Assembly (NCBI GenBank): GCA_963803375.1
Contig: CAWDMB010000004.1
Coordinates: 1-64,000 of the forward strand
Length of the DNA stretch: 64,000 nt
DNA from: JAOPZW01 sp963803375
GTDB taxonomy: Bacteria > Actinomycetota > Thermoleophilia > Solirubrobacterales > Solirubrobacteraceae
Reading direction: 5' to 3'
Shown here: positions 17,898 through 25,347 of the stretch, one piece after another
How positions within the stretch are numbered: position 1 is the stretch's first letter
Layout: every line of letters starts with the position of its first letter
Made by a program: the position numbers and the translations under genes
Notes under the pieces: generated by a model
Database searches by the model: none
Told to the model about the DNA's origin: nothing
The model's input: only the letters and a program-made list of their open reading frames with translations

Positions 17898-19217
17898 ATG
17901 CCCAGTTCGCTTGCCGGTCTGCTGTCCCTGCTCGCGCCGTGCTTCACGCAACCGACGTTTCAGACCTTCAGCATGCTGCTGGTCGGGTTCGTCGGCCGGA
18001 TCCGCGACTGCACCGTCACGGGCATGCTGCAGGCCGCCGGCCTGGCCGGCAGCTGGCATCACAGCCGCGCGCACGACTTCTTCGCCCGCGCGCGCTGGGA
18101 GCCCGACGAACTCGGGCTGCGGCTGGCCGACTTCTTGGTGTCGGTGTTCGTCAAGCCGGGCGCGCCGATCCGGCTGACCATCGACGACACCCTGTTCGGG
18201 CGTTCGGGCCGGCGCGTGTGGGGCGCGCACTACCTCCACGACGGCGCCCAACCCGAGGGCTCCGGGCGCCGCACCCGCTGGGGCAACTGCTGGGTCATCG
18301 TCGTGCTGGTCGTCGAGCTGCCCTGCCTCGGCGGCCGACCGATCGGCCTGCCGATCCTCTTCCGGCTCTTCCGCCCCAAAGACGACGCTCACCCCGACCA
18401 GCCATCCCAACCCGAGCTCGGGCGGCTGCTGGTCGACATGGTCCTGGAGCGCTTCCCGGACCGGATCATCGAGCTGGTCATGGACGGCGCGTACGCGACC
18501 AAAGCGTGGCGCGGCCTGCCCGACCACGTCACCGTCACCACCCGGATGCGCGCCAACGCCGCCGTCTTCAGGCTGGCGCCGTCCCGCACCGGCAAGCGCG
18601 GCCGCCCCGCGCTCAAGGGCGCCCGCCTGGGAAGCCTCGCCCAACTCGCGGCGGCCGCGGTGTTCGAGCCGGTCACGATCACCGGCCCCGACGGCCGCAG
18701 CCGCGCCGAGCACGTCTGGAGCACCCGCTGCCTGTGGTACGGCCCGTTCCACACGCGGCCCGTCACGATCATGCTGATCCGCAAGCCCGACCGCACCGAA
18801 GGCTTCGACGTCGCGATCGCCACCACCGACGTCGATGCAACCAGGAGCCAGTTGATCGCCCGCTACGACAGCCGCTGGACGATCGAGACCGCTCACCAAG
18901 AGGCCAAGGCGCACGGCGTCGGCCAGGCGCGCAACCGCGTCCGTCGCGCGGTCGAGCGGACAGTCCCCTTCGGGTTCCTCGCCCAGACGATCACGATCAC
19001 CTGGTACGCCCTGCACGGCGACCCCGACGCCGACCTCGACGCCCGCCGCCGCGCCGCGCCGTGGTATCGCCAGAAGACGACGATCAGCTACGCCGACATG
19101 CTCGCCGCGCTACGCCGCGAACTCATCCGCCACGAATATTGGGCACAAGCACCCTCCGCGACCAGCACACCACAAATCATCCCCGCCCCGTCACCGTCAG
19201 CGCTCACCGCCGCGTGA
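17898..19217 (+). CDS. IS4-superfamily-like DDE transposase
   Basis: The intact 439-residue transposase starts at ATG 17898 and ends 15 bases before the element's right terminus. The N-terminal region (SWHHSRAHDFFARARW) resembles the DNA-binding part of DDE_5/IS4-like enzymes. The catalytic core shows LTIDDTLFGRSGRRVWGAH with the first Asp, ELVMDGAYATKAWRG with the second, and SRWTIETAHQEAKAHG with the final Glu. I cannot name the IS family with certainty; the 6-base target duplication is not the 4-base CTAG of typical IS701 members. Confidence 0.85.
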   Translation: MPSSLAGLLSLLAPCFTQPTFQTFSMLLVGFVGRIRDCTVTGMLQAAGLAGSWHHSRAHDFFARARWEPDELGLRLADFLVSVFVKPGAPIRLTIDDTLFGRSGRRVWGAHYLHDGAQPEGSGRRTRWGNCWVIVVLVVELPCLGGRPIGLPILFRLFRPKDDAHPDQPSQPELGRLLVDMVLERFPDRIIELVMDGAYATKAWRGLPDHVTVTTRMRANAAVFRLAPSRTGKRGRPALKGARLGSLAQLAAAAVFEPVTITGPDGRSRAEHVWSTRCLWYGPFHTRPVTIMLIRKPDRTEGFDVAIATTDVDATRSQLIARYDSRWTIETAHQEAKAHGVGQARNRVRRAVERTVPFGFLAQTITITWYALHGDPDADLDARRRAAPWYRQKTTISYADMLAALRRELIRHEYWAQAPSATSTPQIIPAPSPSALTAA

Positions 19218-19447
19218 GGTCACGAAAGTCGAGATCCGCACGTTCAACGCCCAATACGCCGGAGGGTTCCTCAGCGCCCGCTCCTGGACCCAGAGCGCTT
19301 TCCGTGGCCTTCGCCGTTACGTGACCGGCTCGGCTCCCTCTCCTCCCGCCCGCAGGCGGGTCTATCTGACCTAGATCGGTGGGTAGCGCGGGGTGTCCCC
19401 CGAGGGGCTGGGCGGTTAGACGCGTGTTAACGCCGGCGGGTGATGTG

Positions 19448-19475
19448 GGAAAGCCCCGCTAACACGGGGCTTTCC
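19448..19475. terminator. Leader hairpin of IS1380 copy A2
   Basis: A perfect 11-bp stem (GGAAAGCCCCG/CGGGGCTTTCC, 6-base loop) lies 52 bases upstream of the transposase GTG. The 3' arm ends in TTTCC, not a long T-run, so efficiency as a terminator is uncertain. Its placement just inside the element's end suggests a barrier to read-through transcription. Confidence 0.5.
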
Positions 19476-19527
19476 GTCCGACCTGTGGCTTACGGTGGCG
19501 GGTAATGAGGCCGCCGAGGATGTGTGA

Positions 19528-21000
19528 GTGGAGCTCACCCAGAGGGTGATGACGCGTAACCCTGACAGGGGCCCCGGACGGATCGAGTTCCGCGCGGATG
19601 ATCCGTCGCTGACCCCGTACGCGGGGCTGGCGGTCTCGGGCGAGCTGGCACGCAGCTTGCGGCTGGTGGAGGTGGTCGACGCGGAGCTGGCGGCAGCTCG
19701 GGTGGCGCCGGTCAAGCAGCGCCGGCGGGGACTGTCTGCGGGCGCGCTCACGGTCGCGATCGCCGAGGCGCAGCTCGCGGGCGCGGAGTGCTTTGATGAC
19801 ATCCAGGACGTGCGTGCCGACCGGGCGGGCGCGAGCCTGCGGGCCGTCGCGCAGGCGCCGTCGGCACCGACCGCGCGGCAGCTGGCCCACCGGTTCCGCC
19901 TCGGTCACATCCGCGCGATCGAGCGGGCTGTGGCACGTTGTGGCAACGAGCTTGACCGCCGGCTCGGTCGCGACCCGACTGAAGATGTGACCTTCGATCT
20001 GGACGCGACCGACACGCCGGTGTACGGGCGCAAGAAGCAGGGCACCGGGCGTAGCCGTCACGGCAACCTCGCCTACAACTCCTACGTGGTGACATGGGCG
20101 CAGCGCGGGCGCGCGCTGACCAGCGAGCTCAAAGGCGGCAACCAGGCGCGGATCAAGGCGACCGAGTCCGATCGGATGCTCGGCCGTGCGAAGCGGCTGC
20201 TGCCCGCCGAGCACGGACAGATCAGGGTCCGCGGCGACTCGGGCTTCTACTCGGTCGAGCTGATGGTCGGGTGCCGCAAGCGCCAGATGCGCTTTTCGTT
20301 CTCCGCGACGCGCACCTCGCTGATGTGGGCAAAGCTCGGCGAGATCCCCGAGGGCGCCTGGGAGGACGCGATCGAGATGCACGGCGCGCAGGTCGCCGAG
20401 CTGCCGTTCACCCCCGACGGCTGGAAGCACGAGCCGCTGCGGCTGATCGTTCGCCGCGTCCCGGTCACCGCCCAAGAGCTACTTGCGGGCAGCCCGAAGG
20501 CGCGGCGGCGCAAGACGATCCCGCCCGAGCAGCTGCAGATGGTGCTCGACGGGCAGCTCGACTCCACGTTCGCCTACTCGTTCGTCGTCACCGACATCCC
20601 CACCGAGGAGATGACCACCGTGGAGGTCGAGCACTTTCACCGCCAGCGCGCGCAGATCGAGGAGCGTTTCAAGGACGCCAAGCTCGGCCAAGCGCTGCGG
20701 CACCTCCCCTCCGGCAAGCTCGCCGCCAACCGCCTGTGGCTTTGCTGCGCGCTACTGGCGCTGAACATCTGCGCCTGGGTGTGCGACATCAGCCCCGCCG
20801 CCGGCGCCTCCGGCAACGCGCCCGACCAAGACACGCCGCTGCGCCGACACGCCAAGACCTTGCGGCGGATCCTGTTCTGCGTCCCGGGACGGATCGTGCG
20901 CACCGCCCGCCGGATCACCGTGCGCCTGCCCGAGGGCTTCTCGCACGTCGAGACCTTCAACGCCACCTACCAAGCCGCGCTCGCGCTCCCCGGCCCGTAA
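19528..21000 (+). CDS. IS1380-type transposase (complete)
   Basis: The 490-residue DDE transposase starts at GTG 19528. Its core shows VTFDLDATDTPVYGRKKQG with the first Asp, IRVRGDSGFYSVELMVGCRK with the second, and HFHRQRAQIEERFKDAKLGQ with the catalytic Glu, in the spacing typical of IS1380/IS4-like enzymes. The C-terminus (LWLCCALLALNICAWVCDIS) matches the family's hydrophobic segment. It would act on the surrounding inverted repeats. The identical second copy at 1-685 argues that the protein was recently active. Confidence 0.9.
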   Translation: MELTQRVMTRNPDRGPGRIEFRADDPSLTPYAGLAVSGELARSLRLVEVVDAELAAARVAPVKQRRRGLSAGALTVAIAEAQLAGAECFDDIQDVRADRAGASLRAVAQAPSAPTARQLAHRFRLGHIRAIERAVARCGNELDRRLGRDPTEDVTFDLDATDTPVYGRKKQGTGRSRHGNLAYNSYVVTWAQRGRALTSELKGGNQARIKATESDRMLGRAKRLLPAEHGQIRVRGDSGFYSVELMVGCRKRQMRFSFSATRTSLMWAKLGEIPEGAWEDAIEMHGAQVAELPFTPDGWKHEPLRLIVRRVPVTAQELLAGSPKARRRKTIPPEQLQMVLDGQLDSTFAYSFVVTDIPTEEMTTVEVEHFHRQRAQIEERFKDAKLGQALRHLPSGKLAANRLWLCCALLALNICAWVCDISPAAGASGNAPDQDTPLRRHAKTLRRILFCVPGRIVRTARRITVRLPEGFSHVETFNATYQAALALPGP

Positions 21001-21441
21001 AGCCCCGCCAGCGCGCCACCACAGACCAGCATCAGCACGACCGCCCAGCCTGGCGACCCACCAGCCGGCCCGCAACACGCCGGCAAGCCCGTCTGCCGCT
21101 ACCCACGCCCCTTCACGCGGGTCCATCCCCGACCGTCACGCCTGTCAGCGGCATCACCCACGCCGCCTGACAGTGACACCGCCCGCTCATCGCCCGAAAT
21201 CGCGCTTACTCACCGAACTAGGTCTGACGACGCTTGCTCAGGCTTCACTCACGTTGCAGACCGCACGGTCGCTCCGCCCCGCTTCGCACCCGGCCTCTCG
21301 ACCACGCACGGGGGCATCGCTACCAGGGATCCAGGCATCTCCCCGGACCGGACTCACACCGGCAGGCCGCCCTGAACTTGTCGCTCCGTTACGTCATGTC
21401 GATCATCCTTTCTTCACAGCGCCGGAGCAGTCTCGGCGCAC

Positions 21442-21891
21442 CACGTAGAGGTAGAAGTACGTCCACTTCGCCGGCCCCTTGAGCTTGCTGATGTCCCACG
21501 ACCACAGCTCGTTCGGGCGCTCGGCGAGCAGCTCGGGCTGGGCGTAGGCGGGGTGGGTGAGCTGGTCGCGCCGCTCCCGCACGCCGCCGTGCTTGGCCTC
21601 CAGCAGCCGGTACATCGTCCGCGTCGACGCCAGATAGGTCCCCTCGTCGAGCAGCGTCGCGTACACCTGCTCTGGGGAGCTGTCGACGAACCGCTTCGAG
21701 TGCAGCAGCCCCAGCACCCGCTCGCGCTCGGCTTCCGACAGCGCCCTGGGCGGCGCCGACCGCGGCCGCGACGGCCTGGGTTGCGGTGGCCGCCGGCGAC
21801 GGTAGATCCTCGCCGGCGAGGCGCCCAGCGCCCGGCACGCCGGCCTGGTGCCGATGATCGACGTCAGCTCTTCGACGGTGCGCTCGATCAT
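21442..21891 (-). CDS. IS3 transposase OrfB, 5' exon
   Basis: This is the N-terminal 150 codons of OrfB from ATG 21891, which overlaps the OrfA stop (ATGA). It contains the HTH_21-like region (SPEQVYATLLDEGTYLASTR) and the start of the catalytic domain (LWSWDISKLKGPAKWTYFYL), where the Asp of WSWDIS is the first catalytic residue. The exon stops at ...TAC GTG, exactly at the intron GTGCG boundary. Without splicing the frame continues into the intron and ends at 21403 after a short non-native tail. Confidence 0.88.
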
Positions 21892-22345
21892 CGCTCGGTG
21901 CTCCCCGACTCGCTCCCGGTTCCGAGCATCTGCTCCAAGAGCGCTGACACGTTTCCCTGGATCTCGATCACCTTGCGCGCCCTCGCGAGCTCGCCCTCCA
22001 GGCGCTCGGTCCGCCGCGTCAGCTCGACGATCTGCTGGTCACGCCGATCGGCAGGCTTGCGCCCGCGCGGGCGGCCGAGCTCCTTCAGCGCGCCGTCCCT
22101 GCCTCGATCTTCCAGTAGCGCCCCGTCCTCCGCGCCGAGATCGCCCACGATTTCAGTAACGGTGATCGCGATGTCGAGTCCGCCTCTGCGAGCCTGTGTG
22201 GGGCCGATCGGATCCCGCCACTGCTCCCGCGAGGGCGCGGGGGAGCTTGGGGCGATCGAGCGTGGGGTGCGGGCCCCCGCATTGGGGCAAGCTGACGCCA
22301 AGGGGGGTCCGCTGGTGATCGTGATCGCGAGGGCCGCCGGGGCGC

Positions 22346-23722
22346 TCAGACGGCGGTCGGTAGCGGCAGCGCCTGCAGGCGGGCGAAAGCGGCCTCGAGC
22401 GCTGCAGCCCACGGCCAGCCGCGGCCGAGGTGCAGGAACCGCTGGCGCGCGTGGCGGGCGATCCGCCCCGACTGGTGCAGCAGCCGGTAGCGCAGCCGCT
22501 TGAGCTCCAGGAAGCGCTCCTGCCCTGCCAGGCACAGCGCCTTGGTCCAGGCGATGAGATCCTGGGCGAGCATCACCGCCCATAGCCAGACGCGGTTGTG
22601 CTGGAAGCTCTGGAAGGGGAGGTTGGCAAGCCCGCAGTCCTTGCCCTCGCGGATGCGGTCTTCGACGCGGGCGTGGCCGCGGTGGTCGAGGTCGAGGGCG
22701 GGGACGTCGTTGCCATCCTGGTCGGTGAGAAAGACCGCCAGCCGGTAGCCGTCGTGGTCGGCGAACGACTGCTGATCGCCCTCGCGCAGCTTCGTGCGCC
22801 GGGCGATCAGCCGCGAGCCCTGCGGCCAGGCCGCGAGATCCACGTGCTTGCTGATCTCGACCACCTGGGAGTGCTTGCGAGCGGAGCCATCGGCGCGGAT
22901 CGCCTGCTCCCATGCGGATTCGGGCAGCTCCGCGATCGCCTCGCGCACATCCTCGCTGAGATCGAAGCCGACGCTGAAGCGCATCCCCGCCTCGCGGCAG
23001 TAGACGGTGAGCCCGTGCGTGGAGCCGGCGCCGTCGGCGCGGACGAGGATCTCGCCATCCAGCGCCTCTTGGTCGAGCTGCTCGAGGGTGAGATCGAGCA
23101 CCTCGATGTGATCGGAGGCCGTGTTCGAGCCCGCGTTGCCGGCGCGCAGCTCCCCGGCGAGCGCCTCGCCGATGCCGTCCTCGTAGCAGAGCAGCGGGTG
23201 GTGGCCGTAGCCGCCCTTGAAGTTGCCGGCGGCCCCCTCCTTGTCAGAGTGCGAGCTGGTCAGTGTCGCGTCGATGTCGATCACCGTGCGAGCGGCGCCT
23301 AGCCGCTTGCCACCGCCCCTGGGCTGGGGGCGGGCGCCCAGCTTGCGGGCGCGCGCCCGCGCGATCGCCACCGCCCCTCGCAACCGCTCCAGAGCCTCGG
23401 CGTCGATCGAATCGATCACCCGGAAGGCGGTCGCGGTCGAGGCCACCTCCCCGAACAGGGCAGGCTGATCGCGCAGCGTCCCCAGGTCCGACAGGCATGT
23501 CCCGCCGTCGGCCAGCGTCACCACCAGATCGCGCAGGACCACACCGGGGTCGTGGGCAGAGCGTCGCTTGCGCGTCGGCGCCATCGCCTTCGAGAGCGCC
23601 CGCGTCAGGCCCACCCGGTCAGCCACGCCTGCCAGCAGCGCGCTACCCGCGTGACTTACCTGGCCGGTGCCGTCCGCGGTGACCTTTAGGTTGTCGATCA
23701 GACCTTCACGGTCGTTCACCAT
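22346..23722 (-). CDS. IS1380-family transposase
   Basis: The intact 458-residue transposase starts at ATG 23722. It carries the hallmarks of the family: TVIDIDATLTSSHSDKEGAA with the first catalytic Asp, GNFKGGYGHHPLL, ILVRADGAGSTHGL with the second Asp, and ARVEDRIREGKDCGLANLPF with the Glu. The C-terminus (WLWAVMLAQDLIAWTKAL) is the usual hydrophobic helix. Length and motifs are complete, so it may be functional. A perfect leader hairpin lies 72 bases upstream. Confidence 0.94.
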   Translation of the reverse strand: MVNDREGLIDNLKVTADGTGQVSHAGSALLAGVADRVGLTRALSKAMAPTRKRRSAHDPGVVLRDLVVTLADGGTCLSDLGTLRDQPALFGEVASTATAFRVIDSIDAEALERLRGAVAIARARARKLGARPQPRGGGKRLGAARTVIDIDATLTSSHSDKEGAAGNFKGGYGHHPLLCYEDGIGEALAGELRAGNAGSNTASDHIEVLDLTLEQLDQEALDGEILVRADGAGSTHGLTVYCREAGMRFSVGFDLSEDVREAIAELPESAWEQAIRADGSARKHSQVVEISKHVDLAAWPQGSRLIARRTKLREGDQQSFADHDGYRLAVFLTDQDGNDVPALDLDHRGHARVEDRIREGKDCGLANLPFQSFQHNRVWLWAVMLAQDLIAWTKALCLAGQERFLELKRLRYRLLHQSGRIARHARQRFLHLGRGWPWAAALEAAFARLQALPLPTAV

Positions 23723-23793
23723 CTGGGTGATCCTCCTGGCAGCCGAAAGCGAGTAGGTGCAACCCGCATTCTCCCTGCTCAGGCGGACGTTTC

Positions 23794-23818
23794 TGCGCCC
23801 CGGTCAAGCCGGGGCGCA
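23794..23818. terminator. Leader hairpin of IS1380 element B
   Basis: A perfect 10-bp stem (TGCGCCCCGG/CCGGGGCGCA, 5-base loop) lies between the element's end and the transposase start. Position and design match the hairpin in the unrelated copies A1/A2, although the sequence differs. Confidence 0.5.
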
Positions 23819-24411
23819 GGCGTCTAAATGAACGGATGAGGCCTGCGCTGCTTGCGCCAGTACGTCAAGTGCGATGTGTACAGCCCCTCGCGCCGCAGCA
23901 GCTCGCCGATCTCCCCCGGCGCCGTGCACGCGTCCGCCTCGGCGAGGATCTCCAACTTGTACGTCGCGGTGAACGAGCGTCGCTTGGCCCGCTCGACCAG
24001 CTCGGGGTCGGGGACCCCCGCCGGCGCGGCGCGCCCGCCGGCCACGAATCCCAGCTCGCCCACGGCTCGCTGGTCTTCGCGGCCGGCGGCAGCAGCAGCA
24101 TCATCCGCGGCTCCAGCAGCTCCATTCGTGCTCGTCTCCAACATTCCGGCGTGCTCCGTTCTCGCCCTCAAGGTTCATAGATTCCTCGATGGTGAGCGTC
24201 TCGCCGGACGTTGACAGAGAGGGTTCCATGCAGGGCAGCGCTCGTTCAGAGCGCGCGATGTCCGCTCCGCAGAGCGCCGCTTCGCGCGAATAGGAGCGGT
24301 CCCGGAGCAACCGCTCAGCCGCTCGCGCGCGGTTTGACCGCGCGGGTGCGGTGCGGTTAGTGTGCCGCCCTGTCGATAGCGGAACGAGTGCGAGTCACTT
24401 GGAGGAGGCGC

Positions 24412-25347
24412 ATGGACGGTAGACGGGTACGGCTCTGGTGCGCGCTGGGCGCGGCGGCGCTCGCGATGCTGGCCGCGGTTGGGTCGGCGTTCGCGGCGCT
24501 GCAGGGCAACGAGGACAGCTTCCGCGACCAGGTCCTGATCGGACGGGACGACGATGAGCCCGCCAACTCGGCGATCCAGAACGTGCCGGCGCCTAACCAG
24601 ACGCTGCGCAAGGGCGACCAGCTGCTGGGCGGCTACGGGCGCGACCTGCTTATCGGCCGGCTCGGCCCCGACACGCTGATCTCGGGCCGCAACGACATCC
24701 GCGACAAGGGCGACGTGATCGTCGGCGGGCTCGAGGGCGGCAGCGACGTTGTCAACTTCCCGCCGTTCGACATCGCCAAGGGCGGGCAGGGCGACGACGC
24801 CTTCCTGTGGGCGCCCGGCGACGGCAGCGACGCCTTCATCGGCGGCGAGCGCGACAGGTTTGTGCGCGTCAAGCGTCGCGTCAGGGTCCGCGGGCGGCGC
24901 GTGGTGCGGACCGTGCGGGTGAGGACGAAGGACGACACGGACACGCTCGTGATCGGCGTGATCCAGACCGACGCCGGCGACCAGTCGCGGCCGGAACTGT
25001 TCAACACGCGCTTCGGGCGGCTGCCGCACAGCTTCGTCGACAACCGCAAGAAGCCAGCAACGATCGGCACGCCGCCGCGGCCGTCGGTGCCGAGCTCGTG
25101 CCAGGTCGTGCGCGCGCCCACGGGTATCGGCTACGACTTCCTGGTGCGGGTGCTCAACGCGGCGAACGGCGCCCAGGCGGTCACGATCCGGATCAGGAAC
25201 GTCGAGGAGCTGCTGTGCGGCTCGGCCTCGCCGAACGAGGGCATCGTGCGGACGACGTTCGGCCCGCGCGGCGACGGCCCGGTGCGCGTGCGCTCGACCA
25301 GCTTCGAGCCGCGACAGGGCTCGAAGCTAGCGGCGTTCGTGCGCTGA
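24412..25347 (+). CDS. Secreted Asp/Gly-rich protein, RTX-like
   Basis: The 311-residue protein is probably exported: RRVRLWCALGAAALAMLAAV is a clear signal-peptide core. Residues about 50-150 carry repeated Gly/Asp turns (GGYGRDLLIGRLGPDTLISG; KGGQGDDAFLWAPGDGSDAF) that resemble the calcium-binding nonapeptide repeats of RTX proteins, but in a loose form. Then comes a very basic stretch (KRRVRVRGRRVVRTVRVR) and a beta-rich C-terminus with two Cys that could form a disulfide. The ATG at 24412 is chosen because GGAGGAGG precedes it; the frame is open from 24388. The function is unknown. It begins just outside the IS3 end and seems intact. Confidence 0.75.
   Translation: MDGRRVRLWCALGAAALAMLAAVGSAFAALQGNEDSFRDQVLIGRDDDEPANSAIQNVPAPNQTLRKGDQLLGGYGRDLLIGRLGPDTLISGRNDIRDKGDVIVGGLEGGSDVVNFPPFDIAKGGQGDDAFLWAPGDGSDAFIGGERDRFVRVKRRVRVRGRRVVRTVRVRTKDDTDTLVIGVIQTDAGDQSRPELFNTRFGRLPHSFVDNRKKPATIGTPPRPSVPSSCQVVRAPTGIGYDFLVRVLNAANGAQAVTIRIRNVEELLCGSASPNEGIVRTTFGPRGDGPVRVRSTSFEPRQGSKLAAFVR

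Larger units (their letters stand above)
16673..19232. mobile_element. DDE transposon carrying a SEC-C/TPR passenger gene
   Basis: The 2560-base element has imperfect inverted repeats (CTCGAGTTTCGGGG at 16673; CTCGACTTTCGTGA on the complement from 19232). It is flanked by a perfect 6-base target duplication, ATCCGC, at 16667-16672 and 19233-19238. Intron 1 shows the empty site GACCATCCGCACG on its complement, which proves the boundaries. It contains two divergent genes: a transposase (plus strand) and a tetratricopeptide/SEC-C protein (minus strand) that lies wholly inside the repeats and so travels as a passenger. Confidence 0.9.
19370..21222 (+). mobile_element. IS1380-type element, copy A2 (complete)
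   Basis: The 1853-base element begins CCTAGATCGGTG and ends CACCGAACTAGG (imperfect inverted repeats), flanked by a 5-base direct repeat TCTGA at 19365-19369 and 21223-21227. It lies inside domain I of intron 2; removing it restores sequence colinear with intron 1. Copy A1 at the window start has the same TCTGA beside its end, suggesting target preference. The element holds one transposase gene and a leader hairpin. Confidence 0.92.
14986..21441 (-). mobile_element. Group II intron 2, interrupted twice
   Basis: The 5' end is GTGCGCCGAG at 21441 and the 3' end ...CCGACCCTAC at 14986. Removal joins TACGTG to ATCCTCGACGTG and restores an uninterrupted IS3 OrfB reading YVILDVFSRY, the sequence expected for that family. 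Nested inside domain I are the IS1380 copy A2 (19370-21222) and a DDE transposon (16673-19232). Without them the intron is about 2.03 kb. The maturase frame and domain V are intact. Splicing would require the folded ribozyme to tolerate 4.4 kb of extra RNA. Confidence 0.92.
22102..23841 (-). mobile_element. IS1380-family element B (complete)
   Basis: The 1740-base element has imperfect inverted repeats (CCTCATCCGTTCATTTAG read inward from 23841 on the minus strand; CCTCGATCTTCCAGTAGC inward from 22102) and a perfect 4-base target duplication (CCTG on the plus strand, 22098-22101 and 23842-23845). It interrupts IS3 orfA cleanly and in a way that excision would repair. Its transposase differs from copies A1/A2, so it is a separate member of the family. 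Confidence 0.92.
21888..24144 (-). pseudogene. IS3 OrfA, split by an IS1380-type element
   Basis: OrfA supplies the DNA-binding helix-turn-helix of the IS3 transposase. Its N-terminal part is at 24144-23846 (FTATYKLEILAEADACTAPG, then LTYWRKQRR) and its C-terminal part at 22097-21888 (DGALKELGRPRGRKPADRRD and a leucine-zipper-like helix). Removing 22102-23841 and one copy of CAGG rejoins them in frame as YWRKQRRDGALKE. The ATG at 24144 has GGAG ten bases upstream; a longer frame begins at 24171. It is inactive unless the inserted element leaves precisely. Confidence 0.85.
14395..24216 (-). mobile_element. IS3-family element expanded by nested insertions
   Basis: The terminal inverted repeats are TGTCAACGTCCGGCGAGACG (minus strand, from 24216 inward) and TGTCAAGCTCGTGAGACG (plus strand, from 14395). 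Stripped of nested DNA (the 1740-base IS1380-type element plus a 4-base duplication, and the 6456-base intron 2) the host element is about 1.62 kb with orfA and orfB, normal for the family. No 3-base target duplication is evident (GCC against GAG). Layering: IS3 holds an IS1380 in orfA and a group II intron in orfB; the intron holds two further elements. Confidence 0.88.

Noticed and set aside
17898..19217. Assignment of this transposase to IS701
   Set aside because: The IS701 element at 26870 has a different core and a CTAG duplication. This one has a 6-base duplication and different motifs around the catalytic Asp residues, so the family is left open.
844..19369. A composite transposon bounded by the two identical IS1380 copies
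   Set aside because: The right-hand copy has its own 5-base duplication inside a group II intron that is colinear on both sides, so it inserted alone. The shared TCTGA beside both copies fits target preference better than joint movement.
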